From: Epiperipatus broadwayi
Taxonomy: Eukaryota > Onychophora > Udeonychophora > Euonychophora > Peripatidae
Direction: 5' to 3'
Length of the DNA stretch: 64,000 bases
Assembly: GCA_028023455.1 (NCBI GenBank)
Contig: JAQFVV010000012.1
Location: forward strand, 10,826,499-10,890,498
Shown: one piece after another, positions 12,601-27,600 of the stretch
Layout of the letters: each line of letters starts with the position of its first letter
How positions within the stretch are numbered: the first letter of the stretch is position 1
Program-made: the position numbers and the translations under genes
Notes under the pieces: generated by a model
The model's input: only the letters and a program-made list of their open reading frames with translations
What the model was told of the DNA's origin: nothing
The model's database searches: none

Positions 12601-15600
12601 CACACAACCCACCACTCTATCTCATAACACTGATACACTTGAACACATATATATCGAAAAGATAAATAATCACCAATATACGTATTTCATGCTAAACTAG
12701 AAATCATCAGTTAGTCCAGATTACCATCTCTACACATATATGCTATAAGTGCTCAGATATATATTAAGATAGCCAATCTTCATACTTTAATGGACAGGCT
12801 TCAATCTACTCCACACTCCAACCATCCATCCAATTGAAAATCTGATGATGGAATGCTCAAAGGCCACCCTGAGGCCGAGATTCTTGTCACACCAATGTTG
12901 ACCTAAGGTCAATCTGACCCCTCATGTACAGGACATAATCCATTTAATACATATACAAGGGATGGGAAGACATCTCTACTATGTAATAACATATTATATG
13001 TGTTCAAGTGTATCAGTGTTATGAGATAGAGTGGAGACTGGTGGGTTGTTTGAAAGTCTGTGTTCATATACCCTATATATTACATATTGCATAATACAAT
13101 TTAAATAAAAGTTCAGCATTAGTCATGATACAGGAACTCATTTCATACAATATGACCATTGTCATATAACACTTGAGATAGAATAATTTCTCAGATAGAC
13201 TGAACCAAATGGTTTGCTAAATCCCTGCTATTTCTTCCATATATCTTTTTTCAGCTCAATTAAGCTAAAAACAAAATATAAAGAAGGAATCAGTGGTGAT
13301 TTTCTTACTCATATCATTGCTGAACAATGTTTAAAATTACATTTCTTTGAACAGAATATATAAAAATCTCAGAATGATGAAAGCTCAGTAAGATAATATA
13401 AGTCGCTGCATAATTAAGCTTGACTATATATTGTGATAGTAACTGATGATTATCAAACTGTCATCACAAGTTTTGGACAGCTAGCATTGTATTCAAATGA
13501 TAGTTGACTCATAAAATGTAAAGTATAAATATAATTTAAAAACCAAAAGGGACACTTGTGAGCAATATATATACACACATATTTATATTGTCAGATAGGG
13601 GTAGGCAAATATTTGCATAGTGAAACTATTTTTTTTGTATGTGATATTAATCTTTGTTAATGTGTTTTAAATTTATTTTGTAGAAAAAATTTTAACAGTG
13701 CCTAATTAGAGACATTGCTGTATCCAAATTCTTATAATTCCTTTTAAAGTGTAATTAAAGGATTTGTCTCGTTGTTATAATTTTTTTTTTTTAGTGATTT
13801 TTTTAAAAAAATGTACCAAGATATATTATCAAGGTTTGATTTGTAAAGTATTTTACAAAAAAAATTCTGGAAATTCCTTTTTTGTAAAAATAAAAAGACT
13901 CACCTGTAAGCAGATTAAAAAAAATTAACTAATTTAATCAAAGATAAAATATTACAACATTTATGTCCTTTGATATGCATATAGTGACAGTCAGAAAGCA
14001 CTTGGCAGTTAGCAAGCAGAAAGTCAGTCATCGGAATTACTGAGCAGTTGGTGATTACACTATAGTGTAGAGAAAGAAAAAATAATTCTTAGATAACTCT
14101 TGGAATACGTTTTGATAGACTTAAAAAAAGATGTCAATGCAACCAAAAGAGTTTAGTAAACTAAACATAATGAAGTAGAAGTTCACCAAGTATACCAGAT
14201 CTAATCGTCAAATAATCATCATATGAAATGTAGTTATGCTAAACTCTGCCTAGCAAGAAAATGTAGCTGAATTAAAATCGTGTTTCTCCTGTTTGCTTCC
14301 ACACATTCCAATAGACCATGCCAGAGAAATTTCGTTTTAGCTGAGAACAAGGGGGAAATGGTCATCATAGAAGCTAGCATTATGTAATGTCTCCCATGAA
14401 TGCATATTGCAGATGAGTTTTTTGAAATATTTAGAGAGCAGAAATGAAGTGTATACCATAAGTAAGGAAAGAACATTTAAATTTGTTATTATTATTGTTT
14501 CTTTATTAATGTTTCTTTTTATTAAAATATATCAACTTCAGAAATTAACATTTTGTCCACATTAAGCTATACATATGTGAATGATATGTATGAGTATAGA
14601 ATTATATAAAAATGTATATATATATATATTTTTTGTATTTATTTAAGAAATTAATGTCTTAGCAAAAGTAAACTATACGTATGCAAATGCATATATGCGT
14701 ATAGAATTAGATAAAAATGTATATAATTTTTTTTGTAGTTATTTGTTAATGTGTAAAAACCACGAATTGAAATATATGTCACTGATATATATATTTTTTC
14801 TCTGGTGTAATATCACTGATCAGCATGAGTATCTATATTTTATTTGTTTATTATTTTATATGTGTGTATTATATGCCCACAAAGATGCAGTAGGAATGCA
14901 TACAGTAAGAAACTAATAAAAGAGAGGGAGTGTGCTCTTACAGTGCAGTAATGAATTATAAGGGATGGGGTGTTATCTCATTATGCATTAATGTATTTGA
15001 AATTAGATTTTTTCTTCTTCTTGCGTGATATTTTTATTATAATTATTATTATTATTATTTTGTTTGTTTCTTTTAATATTTCTAATTAAAATTAAAAAAA
15101 TACAAATTTTTGTTGTATTTGATCAAGAACTGGTGTTCAATATTCACTCACTTCATTCCATAGATAATGAATTACATGAGTATTTATTGTAAGATAGACT
15201 ATTATATATGAGATAACCTGTACAGGACTATTGGGTGCATCTTTCAATAAAAGTCTTGTAGGACATCTTTCTAGGAAAGTAGTGCTTAAAGTTTTTGGGC
15301 TGTATAAAATGTTCTATTTTGGCTAAGCTTGATTGACCCTGATGGAGATGATTATCCAAATAAGGGATTACGAAATATAACTGATAGCTGACAGTTCCTT
15401 TTTAATAATAATTAGTGAAATTAATTATTTCACACTGCCTTATCTGCTATCTGAGTTACAGGTTTTGAACTCAGTAGTGATGGATAGGGTGGTTTTAAAG
15501 AACCTTGTGATATAATGGTATTATAACATCTACATAACATGCCTATGATCTGTATCTGGGACAAGTAAATTTGTAATATTTTCCAGGTTGTAATCAGGTT

Positions 15601-18600
15601 AAGGTTGTTCTTTTAAATAGCTGTCCAAAAAGTCAATTCAACTAACTATTTAATATTAGCTAGTCGAGAAAGTAATGCCTACTTCTTCATTGTTTCTCTA
15701 TGGAGAACTGTTCAAAAGCCTTTGTACTTCAGTGGAATATTTAAAGGCTGTTTCCTATCATCACATTAAATCAACTAATTGCTGCTACATGATATAAATT
15801 AATAAAAATAAAAACAGCATTTTTTTTTCCCAATTTGAATATATGAATAATTAAAAACATTTAAATCTAAATTTTTTAAAGATGTGATATACAGAAACTT
15901 TCAATCCATAATATATACATGTAATACTGTTTTACCACATCTAGCTGTTTTTAGTACAAACATCAATATCATAGAAGTATATATTAGTTTTTGTGGCTTC
16001 ATCATTTTTTCTGTATAGCAACAATCATAGACCTTATGGAATATTTTTCTACGTGGGTATTTTTTTAAAAAATTAATATAACACTTTGTTTTATTATAAA
16101 AAACAACAGCCTTAATTTTTTTAATTTGGAGCTGTTTTTTTTTTTTTGTTTGTAAATTACAAACATTATCCTCAACCTTTTTTCATACCTACTCATTTAT
16201 TTTTAAAAAAAAATTATTTTGACAGCATCCATAAAATAAATGTCAATTTATTATTTTATTTATTTATAAAATCACAACAAATGAATTTTTTTAAAAAATA
16301 AATTAATGATTAGATAAGATTATTTATTAAAAAAATAATCTTTATCTAATCAAATAGTATTAATTCTGACTTTTTAACAATATGTAATTTCTGGGATATT
16401 AAAGTTATTCTTGTTTTTAGACACACACAGACATTTTGAAAATAAGAAAAGGAGAATGTTTAGATTCATAATATTTGACTTATATTTAAAGCTATGGTTA
16501 AATTGTAACTTTGCTTGAAATTTTATTGAATTAATATTTTCTCTGATTCTTTGCAAAAAAAAAACTTACCAAGAGTTCACGCTACAAGATTATTCCTTTG
16601 TTGAAATAATGAAACCATAATGATATATAGTTCTCTTAGAGATAAAATTTTTGACAATTTAAGTTAATATTTGAATAAAAATATTTGCTAACTATTGAAT
16701 ATTTTAAAATCAAGTTTATGTCAATAGTAATAATAATAAAATCACTTACTTTCTACAAGTAATTCCCAAACTTTTCTGTAACTATTTCGAGCCTCTATAC
16801 GATATGACACTATAGTTGCTCCATTATTAGTGCCATCATTCCACTGTATAGTAGCTCTTGAGTTTACTACATCTTTGGCAGTGACTCCGCTGGGAGGACC
16901 AGGAGGACCTGAAAATAAAATTGAATAATAATATATTAGATGCTAAAATATATATGAATATAATTAAATGTGACATTATCAAAATACACATTAAAAGTCA
17001 TGCATATTATAAATAATTTGCCAAGAGATAAGTATCTTAGATCAATCTAGACATTTTTCACATCTTCATATTAATTGTTTTTATCTTTGAGCACTCATAA
17101 ATATCTTTTTAATTAATTTCATATATCTAATGTTTTTTTTTCTTTTTAAAAATCATTGACAAGACTCAATAAGTTTTAAATTTTCTCCTTTGACCCCCAC
17201 CCCCTTTTTGAATTAAAATATTCCATACTTTCTTTTTTTACAAGCTTAAATTTTTCAATAATATGCCCATTTCACTTCATTTTTTCCCCATCTTACCCAT
17301 GAGCCCAAGAATACTAAAACTAAATTTATCTAAACAAAGGCATATGTATTCTAAAACAAACATTGTAATTACTTTCTTTCTTAATTCCATCTTCAAAGAT
17401 TCTAAAATAAGCTTTGATGTTTATTAAAATTTTAGTTACATTCCTTTTCAACTTAAACTTAAATGCAAATTTCATCAAATCTAACCTTTTTCTCCCTTTT
17501 TCAATATTAATTTTATCTCTGAGAAAATACGATTTATTTATTATGTAAACACATTTTAAAAACAATGCTGTCTTAAACTGCCATCTATATTTGACTCTTA
17601 TAGCTATATCAGAAAAAGGAATTTGGTGAGGGAGGCCGCCATAGATGGTTTTTTTTTTTTTCCAATTTATCTAGAAAAATATGTACACACAAAAATTACA
17701 TTTGAATAATTTTACTTGAATATTGAGAAAATTAAATATTATATGCTTCATTTAAAACTTAGACGCATAACAAAAGATAAAAAATAGAAGTAATTTCAAA
17801 TTCTTAAGCTGTATTTAATTTATTCACCAACAATCATAGTATTAAAAGATTTACAAAATTGAAAACAAAATTCTTTTTAAATTGTTTTTTTTTTTCTTCT
17901 TCAAATTTTTACTTATAAAAACGTATAATACTTCTGGTCACTCTCCAAGAAAGTGACAATAAGGAGTTTGACACATCATTGCATAGGCTTCATCACAGGG
18001 TAGTTTGCATAAATAATTTGACAATAAGAAAAACTTAGCAGCAAGAATGTCAGATCCTCTCCCCTTTTTCAAAAAATAAACTTGTAAGATTAGAGAACTG
18101 TAAAGGCATTACAAGATAATTTAAAAAATTGTCATTAAATATGGAACAGTCATTAATAACAATGATGTTACTTTATTTTTAATTCACACAAAAAAATATA
18201 TGACCCTCATTTAAGTTAAAATAGGCCTTCCAATTAAAAAGGTTTACCCACCCCTAATGATTAGGGCTAAATAAATTAAATTTTTGATCAAATATAGCAG
18301 GCTAATTTTTTAAATCGATAATTTTGTGTGGCCTGCAAATGATATTATAATTATCCAAATGGCCCTTGGCAGAAAAAGTTTCCATCCTTGGTAAACAGCA
18401 TTAATTGTATGAAGAACTTTTATATGAGACTAAATGCTAACATTAAAATAGACTATGATAGAACAGACTAGTTTTAAATTGCAAAAGAATAGAAAAGATT
18501 TAGATATTATCATAGTGAATATATAATGAGAGAAGGTAAATGGAATGAAATCTATTGTGGATTCAGGATTGGTGAAAGAAACATCAATAACTTTAAATAT

Positions 18601-21600
18601 TCTGATAACACAAACATTTAATAGACAAGTTAAAGAATAAAGTTAAAAAAAAAATTTACAGGTAAATATAAAAACAAAAATGAAGATGAAAGCAAAAGCA
18701 GCTGATTTGAAATTTAATGATGAAGACATAGAACCCAATGACAGTTTTTGCTTACTTGGATTGTTCATCAACAACAAGGAATTCACCAATTTAGAGTGGC
18801 AATGAAAAGCCTTAAAAAGGTCTTTAGTTGTAAGAACATAATTTTAAAAATTACAATCAGAATTTTCTGAACCTTTTTATGGATTGAAAGGAAGACACAG
18901 AAAAAAAATAAATTAAAAAGATATTAAGACTTTTAAAAATACCATACTCAGAAAGAAGGACAAACAAGTAGATGATCAAATTAGGCTTAATTATTCATGC
19001 TTTAATTAATGGGGAGAATTCAAGCCAAATTTGATCAAGTGTCTACTTATTTGTTTTTCTTTCTGAGTGGGTATTTTTCATTTTTGTTTTGTGAATGCTT
19101 CTCAAAAAAACTGATGGTGAAAAAAAAAGAGGTATCAGAAGATAAAATAAATAATGAGAAGGATGAGAAAGGCTATTGGATTTTCCTCAGTGAAATTATC
19201 TCCACATACCATGTATATCCTATTTGCATATGAGATAACAAGATTTACATTGTTTAAAATAAATAAAAACTATGCTAAATTTTAATAAACAATATTTATT
19301 AAATAAAATAAAATTACCACATAAAAATTAATGCTTAACATCAAGACAATAAAATAAACACCAGAGTTTCCTAAATGACAAGATTAATCTTCAAATATTA
19401 TACAACTATATAAGTTTGTAATTTAAATACAATTCAAAAACAATTATTATTTAAAGACAAGAAAGAAACAGATTGAGCAAATGTCATCTTGCATTCCATC
19501 ATTTATATTATATAGATCTTAATAAGAGAATATGTATTCAATAATATGTAGAGGATTGTAAAGTGTGAAGATAGATGCCTTAGATAAAAGTTAACTTTCT
19601 TTTAATAATTAACAGAAAATATTCAAATTTCACTTGATGTATTTTTAATACATTGTACAGGCATAAACCTGCATTTATATATATAATATATGCAGGATTC
19701 AAACTCAGACTTTTCACACGACCCACTACTCTCAGTGCTTTCTCATATTGCTGACCCACCTGATCACACACATCTTTTCAACATGTGTGTGATCAGGTGG
19801 GTCAGCAATATGAGATGGCACAGAGAGTAGTTGATGTATTTTTGTATACAATATGAACATTTCCATAGTTAAAAAAAAAACTCTCAAATTCAAAATAATT
19901 TTACAGTTAAAAGAAAAAAGTTACAAATTAATAGCACATGGACAAATTAATAAATGCCAATCATTAGAAAACATATGAAGGTTTTCCACAAGTCTTTTAA
20001 TCATGGACACACATAAACGATAATATAAAATTAAACAAACAAATGTACATGTTAAATGAACAAATTTTTTTTCTTCATTTACTAAATATAGAAAGTTCAA
20101 AATAAGTTATTTTCAGATAAGGAATTTAAATCACATTAATATGAAACAGTTAAGCAATAAGTGAAGCTGTGCTTTCAATAAATAATGTATTTATTTCTTA
20201 GATATCTTCTGTGGAACTATGTATTTTCTTGAATTATACATGGGTTTACATAACCCATTTAATCTTCACATTTATTATCACAGCTAAGACATAGACATTT
20301 AATCCATAAAACATTCTTTCTTATTTTTTAGTAATTATAATTAATTTAACTTTTTAAGATAAATCTTCAGATAACTACACTTACTATATAAAAAGTATAT
20401 ACGATTTTCTCTTTTTTTCTGCCCAATGTGTTAAATAAACTTGTATTAATTAAATAAAATATTCAAGCTCATTTACGTTATTTAAAATACAACAAAGTTA
20501 TTATTATTAATAACAGTATTTTTTCCATTTATAAAGTTTTATTAGTATTGTTAATAAAATTATACCTTTCAGCACTTATTTCATTTTTCAAAAGTAAAAT
20601 ATTTTATGTAAAATAACGGCAGGCAAAATTATAACTTGTACTCATATACATATAAACTTACCAACTACTGTTAGCGCAGCATCAGAATAAATGGAAGCAA
20701 TAGTTGTTTTGGCAATACATCTGTAGATTCCAGACTCGGCAAATGAAACATTTACAATTCTAAGTAATCCTCTATCAAAGGATGGATTGTCAGCATTACC
20801 CTGAAAAAGATTAAATAATTACTATAATTTTAAATTTATGCCAACAAAGTATTTCAAAATTTTATTTACATTTATTAATAGTATCACATTTATTCCTTCT
20901 GTGTACATTCAATATCAGGGATTTAAATTAAGACATTAAATGACAATGCTAGCAATACCTGCAAAATACTCACAATTAATTTGTTTTTGAATAAGACTTT
21001 ATTAACAGAGGCAAAACTCTCCATATGGTAGTGCCACTCATAGGCACTAGATAGGGATTTTACGTACAAACCTTCTTACATTCATAGATTACTCTGGCTT
21101 GAACTGAGTGACTCTACTGTATGGAGAGTTGTGTCATTGTTTTTCACAGCTTAAGCTAGCATAAAAAATGGTGATCATTATGATGTTTACTGGTAATAGA
21201 CTTTCAGACAGAATGCTTTGTTAAATCAAATACTGCAAATTTTGTTAACTCTTAGTCCATTATTTTTCAAATGACCAGAGAAAACAAATGATAGATATGC
21301 AAAAATGACAGAATAGAATCCTATTAAAAATATAACAACAATTTCTGATAATTTACTGAAATATTGTATTCATAAAGTATAACATAATTAGTAGCTTAGC
21401 TCATATAATATAGTAATTGCATTTGTGAAAAAATAGGAGTTAGTACTAATTATAGTAACTTTACTATAAAAATTATTTATTTTATCTTTCTAAACAAACA
21501 AACAAAAAAAAAACCTTATTACTGTTTATTTGTTTTGGACAAGCATTGTACTTCAATTGATCTCAAAAAAATGTAGGATTTATTTGTAAGATTTAAAAGT

Positions 21601-24600
21601 TCAAAAATAGAAGATCCATAAATTAAAAATCAAGCACTTCTATGATGCCAACTTCAGGACTAAAGAAAGCAAGCAATGGATGAAAAAAATGACAAATATA
21701 TAAAGAATAGATTTGAGTTTGTGTTATACTTTATACCGAATGATCCTATAACTAAGTTTTTTAACTCAGTGAAACTTTAAAACTAAACCTTTTTAGCAAT
21801 ATCAATCCAAAACTTGTTCAGACTTTTATCTATCTGAAGAATTTTAATTATCAGTTAACTTTATAAACTGACATTTTACCATTCTCTGTAAATTATATAG
21901 TACTGATATCTATCTTCTCTATAATTTAGTTTTAGCACTATTAAATCAAAGAATAAATACAGCTTATATTATAAATAGTTTTATTGTAATAAAAATATGA
22001 AATTCCAAACATCTATCTACCTACAAAAATATTTAGGACAATGTAATTCAAACAGTCTTTTTAGTTTAAATCTAGAGAATTTTGCTTAGACATAATTATA
22101 ATAAAAATAAAAACTTTTTTTTAAAGAATATTTAAATTAAATGAAGTATTTTTTTTTTTTTGTTTCCTTTTATTTATTTATTATTAAAAAATCTGATCTA
22201 GCAGCTTATGAAGAAGCCCATGTATAAAACGCCCTTCTCAAAGCAAATCCTTTTGTGAAGTGTTTACTTCAATAAAAATATCAGATTTTACAATTCTAAC
22301 AATTGTAAAGACTATGAATTTTTATTTAAAGTATTTATTATTTTAATAATTCTACTAATAATGTACTAAAAATTTAAATAAGTAATTTTAGTTTTATCTT
22401 ATCAGCATGCATTACCATCATCATAGCGACAGACTGCTAACTAGAAAACATATAAATCATATAAGAATTTTTGCCACATAGCTTAACTGAAATGCCAAAT
22501 AATAAAGACTAGGAGATCAAATGGTATAAGAGCACCAAAATGGCAGAATAAGTATGAGAAATGCATTGAATTTACCACACAGATTTATTTTTTTCTTTTC
22601 AACTGGAAATCAATCCAGAAAATTAACATTTGAGTTCACTAGTCCTTTGCTTTTGGACATTTACAAAAATTGGAATTTATGCTAATCATTTAATAGTATT
22701 GACCCATAATAGATGGTTTTCCCAAAAAGGACTTTCGTTATATTTTAGATAAGTAATTTTTAAGAAATTCCTTTTAAATGTTAATTTTGAACCTATTAGT
22801 AGCACATAAATATAAAAAAGCATAGTGTGAATCTAAAAGAATAATAAAATTATATTAGTATCAAAAAATTAAGTATTTATTCAAAGAAATAAAAATAAAG
22901 CATTGAATGAAGTTAATTTTTCAAATACTAACAAATACTACATTGTTTTAAATAGAAACAATGTACACTATTCATTTATGAACCAATAAATAAATTATTC
23001 ATTTTTTTTTTTACTCATTTATAAATGAAATACAAATCATTTCATTATACTTTGTAATAAAATATTTCCAGAAACAATAAGTATTTAGAAACTCTCATAT
23101 AAGAGAATACTGATATCTGTTTACATTTCAGTAACTGTTGAATGTTACAAAATTATTCATGTTAAAATAAAAAAATTCTCTTATATATTTTATTTATAAA
23201 TATTATTTATTCATTTGTTACTATTCAATATATTTATTGTATTCTTTATAAATGAATCAGAGCATAAATTAGTCAGATATTACCTACCTCTCTCTATAAA
23301 TATTTTTTTCCTCTATTACTAATTTTAATGTGACTTGTAACTTTTGCATGTTAAAATAAGCAAATTATTAAAATTTATAAATATTATTTATTTACAAAAA
23401 AACAAGCCAGAGAAAATAACTAAATTATCCTATAGTTTTGCTTCCAGGAATATTTTTTTTGAAACACCAACTCTATAACTAAAATAGTTTTTTTATTAGC
23501 AGTTTAATTGATGAATGTACACTATAAATAATTTTAGATTAGATGTTTAACTCAGATGAGAATGGGCCTACAAAAAGAAATTACATAAAAGTACATGTCT
23601 TGGCAAAAAAAAAAAAATTAACATATATACATTAAGAGATTAGTAGCCAAAACAATCAAGTCAATGTTTTCAACAAATTCTTGATTAGAAATATAAAAGA
23701 TATGTGATAATAGATGTGCAATTTTGAAACATCTGAATGTCTCTGTGATCATTACTTTTGCTATTAAAATTCTCATCACTAGCCTGATAAAATGAAACCA
23801 ATATTATTAATAGATGATGAATTCAAAAGTTTCCAATAAAGTTTATAATAATGTAAATCTTTATTAATGACTCTTCTGATGTATGACTAAATTTACACAC
23901 ATATGTATTTACAGAAAAAAAAAAAAGCATTTATTAATATTAGACTAAGAGGGTAATGAATTTAAAAAAGTAAATACCTGCTGAAACTTATCTTGCATAA
24001 TGTCAAAATTAATTTTTATTTGATTGAAATTCCATGCATAAGTCAGATCTAAAGCAGGATCAGCAAATGCTTCACACATTAATACTGCAGTATTGTTAAT
24101 AATTACTGAAGAAGTTTGAGGTCGAATATTAAACATAGGAAGTCCTATAAAAAACATTGCATTAATTTTTTTACTTCTTATATGCAGTTCATTAAGTTGT
24201 TAATTATTTGCTTAACACATAAAAAAAGAATTATTGTATACAAATTTAAATAAACACATATGTACATTACTATTACATAAAACAACATAGCGCTATATAA
24301 AATAATATTTCATTATATATGTTTAATTTCAACTAAAGAATGACGGTTCGTAAATTGTAAAGATTTCGCAAGTGTCATTCGTTCAAACATAACAAATGTA
24401 ATTTAAAGTGATCGTGTAACACTATCACGCTCTTATTTCCACACACTTGAGATTTGCCCATACATAAACGTTTGGGTCGAAAGAATCGGTGGATTCATTC
24501 CATTCTTTCTAAAATGCTATATCTCATGTCTGGAAAAATTAAATATTCATTTATAATTTATTTTTAAAGTGCATGTGCATTGGTTTAATCGCTAATATTA

Positions 24601-27600
24601 CTATTACATATGTACATTGTAATGGTAAATATTCCACACAGTAAACGGTTTAAACCAAGGAATACAAATATTTAGCAATAAATCTTTGATTCCAAAAAAA
24701 TATTTATATTAGATGAAAGTTGAATGCTTAATTAAAAAACAACAAATGATTCAATTCAAATATATATAATAATAACCAATGTGATGATGGTGGTTTATAA
24801 TATAAGTACAAATCCTCCCAAAAGTATTTGATTTATTTTTGATTTTTCAATAAAATAAAAAAAAAAAAGAAACTCTCAGGTGCCATCTTCTAAACAGAAA
24901 GTTTTCTTTTGGAAAACTTATTAACACCCAATCATCAACATTTACAAATTATTACCATCATCCTTGCATGTCCCCTGCTGGATTGCATGATATCTCAGGG
25001 TGCAGATATTACAAGCATATTGGATGTTTAGAATCAGTTCAAAAAGCAAACAAAAACTAAATGGATTATTAATAATAAAAAACTTAACAATTTAGTAATA
25101 ATGAATATATAAAATAGTTGTGTATATATTCACAACTATTAATACATATACAAAATATTAAATGTAATAATAATAATAATTAATTTAAGCTTAAGTTTAA
25201 AGCTTTATAATGTATATAATGATATGATCTTGACATGAAATATTTAAACAGTTCCAAAACATGGTTTTCAGTATATACTGTTCTTTTAATATATTTCTGA
25301 ATGACTTCATTGACCCCACCAAAGATGGTAGTTTTTTCCTTTGGCACTGATGTTGTTAGAGAGGAAATACAGCAATATTGGTGATGTTACATAGGTAAAG
25401 TATCAGCAGGTCTTTGTAGTTCTTAAGGCACTGTCCATTTCTTTCTTTACAGCATTAAGAAGGCAGACAATAGCTGGTTTTGGCCAACTTTACCGTTAGT
25501 TTCTGGATCTGACTGCATTTCCCGGTTATTTTAATTGGTGTGGTTTTTGTTGTCTAGCCACACAAATTTCTGTTAGATAAAGTCATCATACTTGATATTA
25601 CAAATGAAGTATTGAAAATTACTAACAAGCAGTCAGGAAAATATGGCTATTCAGATTACAGTGGAAAACAATTTTAATCTCCTCGGCATTGGACCACAGT
25701 AACATTGCTTCAAATAAACTAAAGTAGACTGGACTGAAAATATACTGCCTTAGTTGCTTGTTTCAGACCTATTTACCTCTACCTAATATTGTTCAACAAT
25801 ATGTTTTCTAAACAATGGATTTGTCACCAGTTATTGACAAGATTTAACCTGTTTCCTTACAACATGTTTTTTGGAAATTATTTTCTTTATTTTCTTCACA
25901 CATATGGAAACAATTTTACAAATATCATATCATGATTTGATGAGTAAATGAATGTAAATATATATACTATTTCCCTCTCTTTCTTTATTTACATCAGTTA
26001 ATGATTTAGGAAGCAGAAAAAATCATTGCAGACATTTAAATTTTAAATGATAACTTTTAAAATACTACCAATTCCAAAATTTTAGCATCATTTTTAGATT
26101 TTCCCATGAAATTTGCTATCTTTCTCCCTTTACAGTGCAATTTATTATTAGGTTTTTCACTTATTACGTAGTAAATATTTCATAATATGACCAAATATAT
26201 AAACTAACTTTTCTTTATAACTTTTTAGGCAGTATATATATGCACATACACAAATGGTAGTTTATATGAGTTTTTATTAAACTTTTTTTTCCCCATGCAC
26301 TCTGTAATATAACTAATTCCTGCTACTTTCAGATTTGTTGTAGTTACAATATACGTACATAATAATTAGATTTTTGTAGGCTTTTAGATTTTTAATGGGA
26401 TTTATCTATGCACTTTTTAAATTAAAATTCACTTAGGATGTAACTAGATACCGTACCAGTTAAATATTGGTATTGTAAATTAAAATCATAAAATCTTGAA
26501 ATAGTTTTTACCTTAGTTCACTTTTAAACCAAAAATGAAACTGCTTTCACTTTATTAGCATAGATTAAAAAAGGCTGTAGATCAGTCATTAATTCTTACT
26601 AAAGTCTAATCTATGACTTTTATATAATCTTGAATTATAAAAAAACTAAAAATGTTTCCATTCTTGGTTTAAAAATGAATCAGACAAAATTATTTTTAGA
26701 TCATATGATTTCAATTTGCAATGCTTACTTTTAATTGGTACTTCATTTTAAATTTAACATAAAAATCTATTAAAAATTATTAATATTTACACTTAAAAAC
26801 CCATAAAAAATCTAATTATTATACATAACTCATTATGGGAGACTTGCTTACTTGTGAAATATTTAGAAAATTTGCTATTTTTAGTTTTCATACATATGAA
26901 GTATTAAGATCTGATTTATAATCCTTATATTACTTAGGGTAATACACTAAACATAATTACTCTTTTTCTGAAGGTTTGTGATGATGGTGTTCTAGCTGTA
27001 TTTTTATATTGGACTATTTCCGTCATCTAATACGTGTGGTAAATGTCTTTAGAAAAGTTTAATTTTTATTTAAATATTCCAAATGCATTCAACTGTTAGT
27101 AATATCACAGCAAACAGGTTAGTATATGCACTAACTGTTAGTAATATCATAGCAAACAGATTAGTATATGCACAACGTTTCGAGTGGTATTTTTCTCCCC
27201 TCTTCTTCAGGTGTTGCTGGCCTGATCAGTGACAGTACTAGCATGGGATTCGAACCTGGGTCCTTTGGCAGGAAGGCTCAGTTGGTTAGAGCATTACCTT
27301 AATATTCAATAATCAAGAATCTAAGGACCCAGGTTCGAATCCCATGCTAGTACTGTCACTGGTCAGGTCAGTAACACCTGAAGAAGAGGGGAGAAAAATA
27401 TCTCGAAATGTTGTGCATATACTAACCTGTTTGCTGTGATATTACTAACAGTTAGTGCATACACTAACCTGTTTGCTGTGATATTACTAGCAATTGTTTG
27501 CTGTGATATTACTAACAGTTGGTGCATATACTAACCTGTTTGCTGTGATATTACTAACAGTTGAATGCATATGGAATATTTAAATAAAAATTAAACTTTT

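Noticed and set aside
14234-14476. 80-codon minus-strand open frame
   Set aside because: It has no recognisable domain, no splice sites linking it to contactin and no repeat partner in the window.
27267-27345. Functional tRNA gene
   Set aside because: The A and B boxes are good, but the acceptor stem does not pair convincingly, the anticodon region is AT-rich without a proper loop, and it lies inside a palindrome, so it is a tRNA-derived repeat head.
27090-27560. CRISPR-like array of 42-bp units
   Set aside because: The units are directly abutting without unique spacers and sit in inverted arms of an element in a eukaryotic intron.
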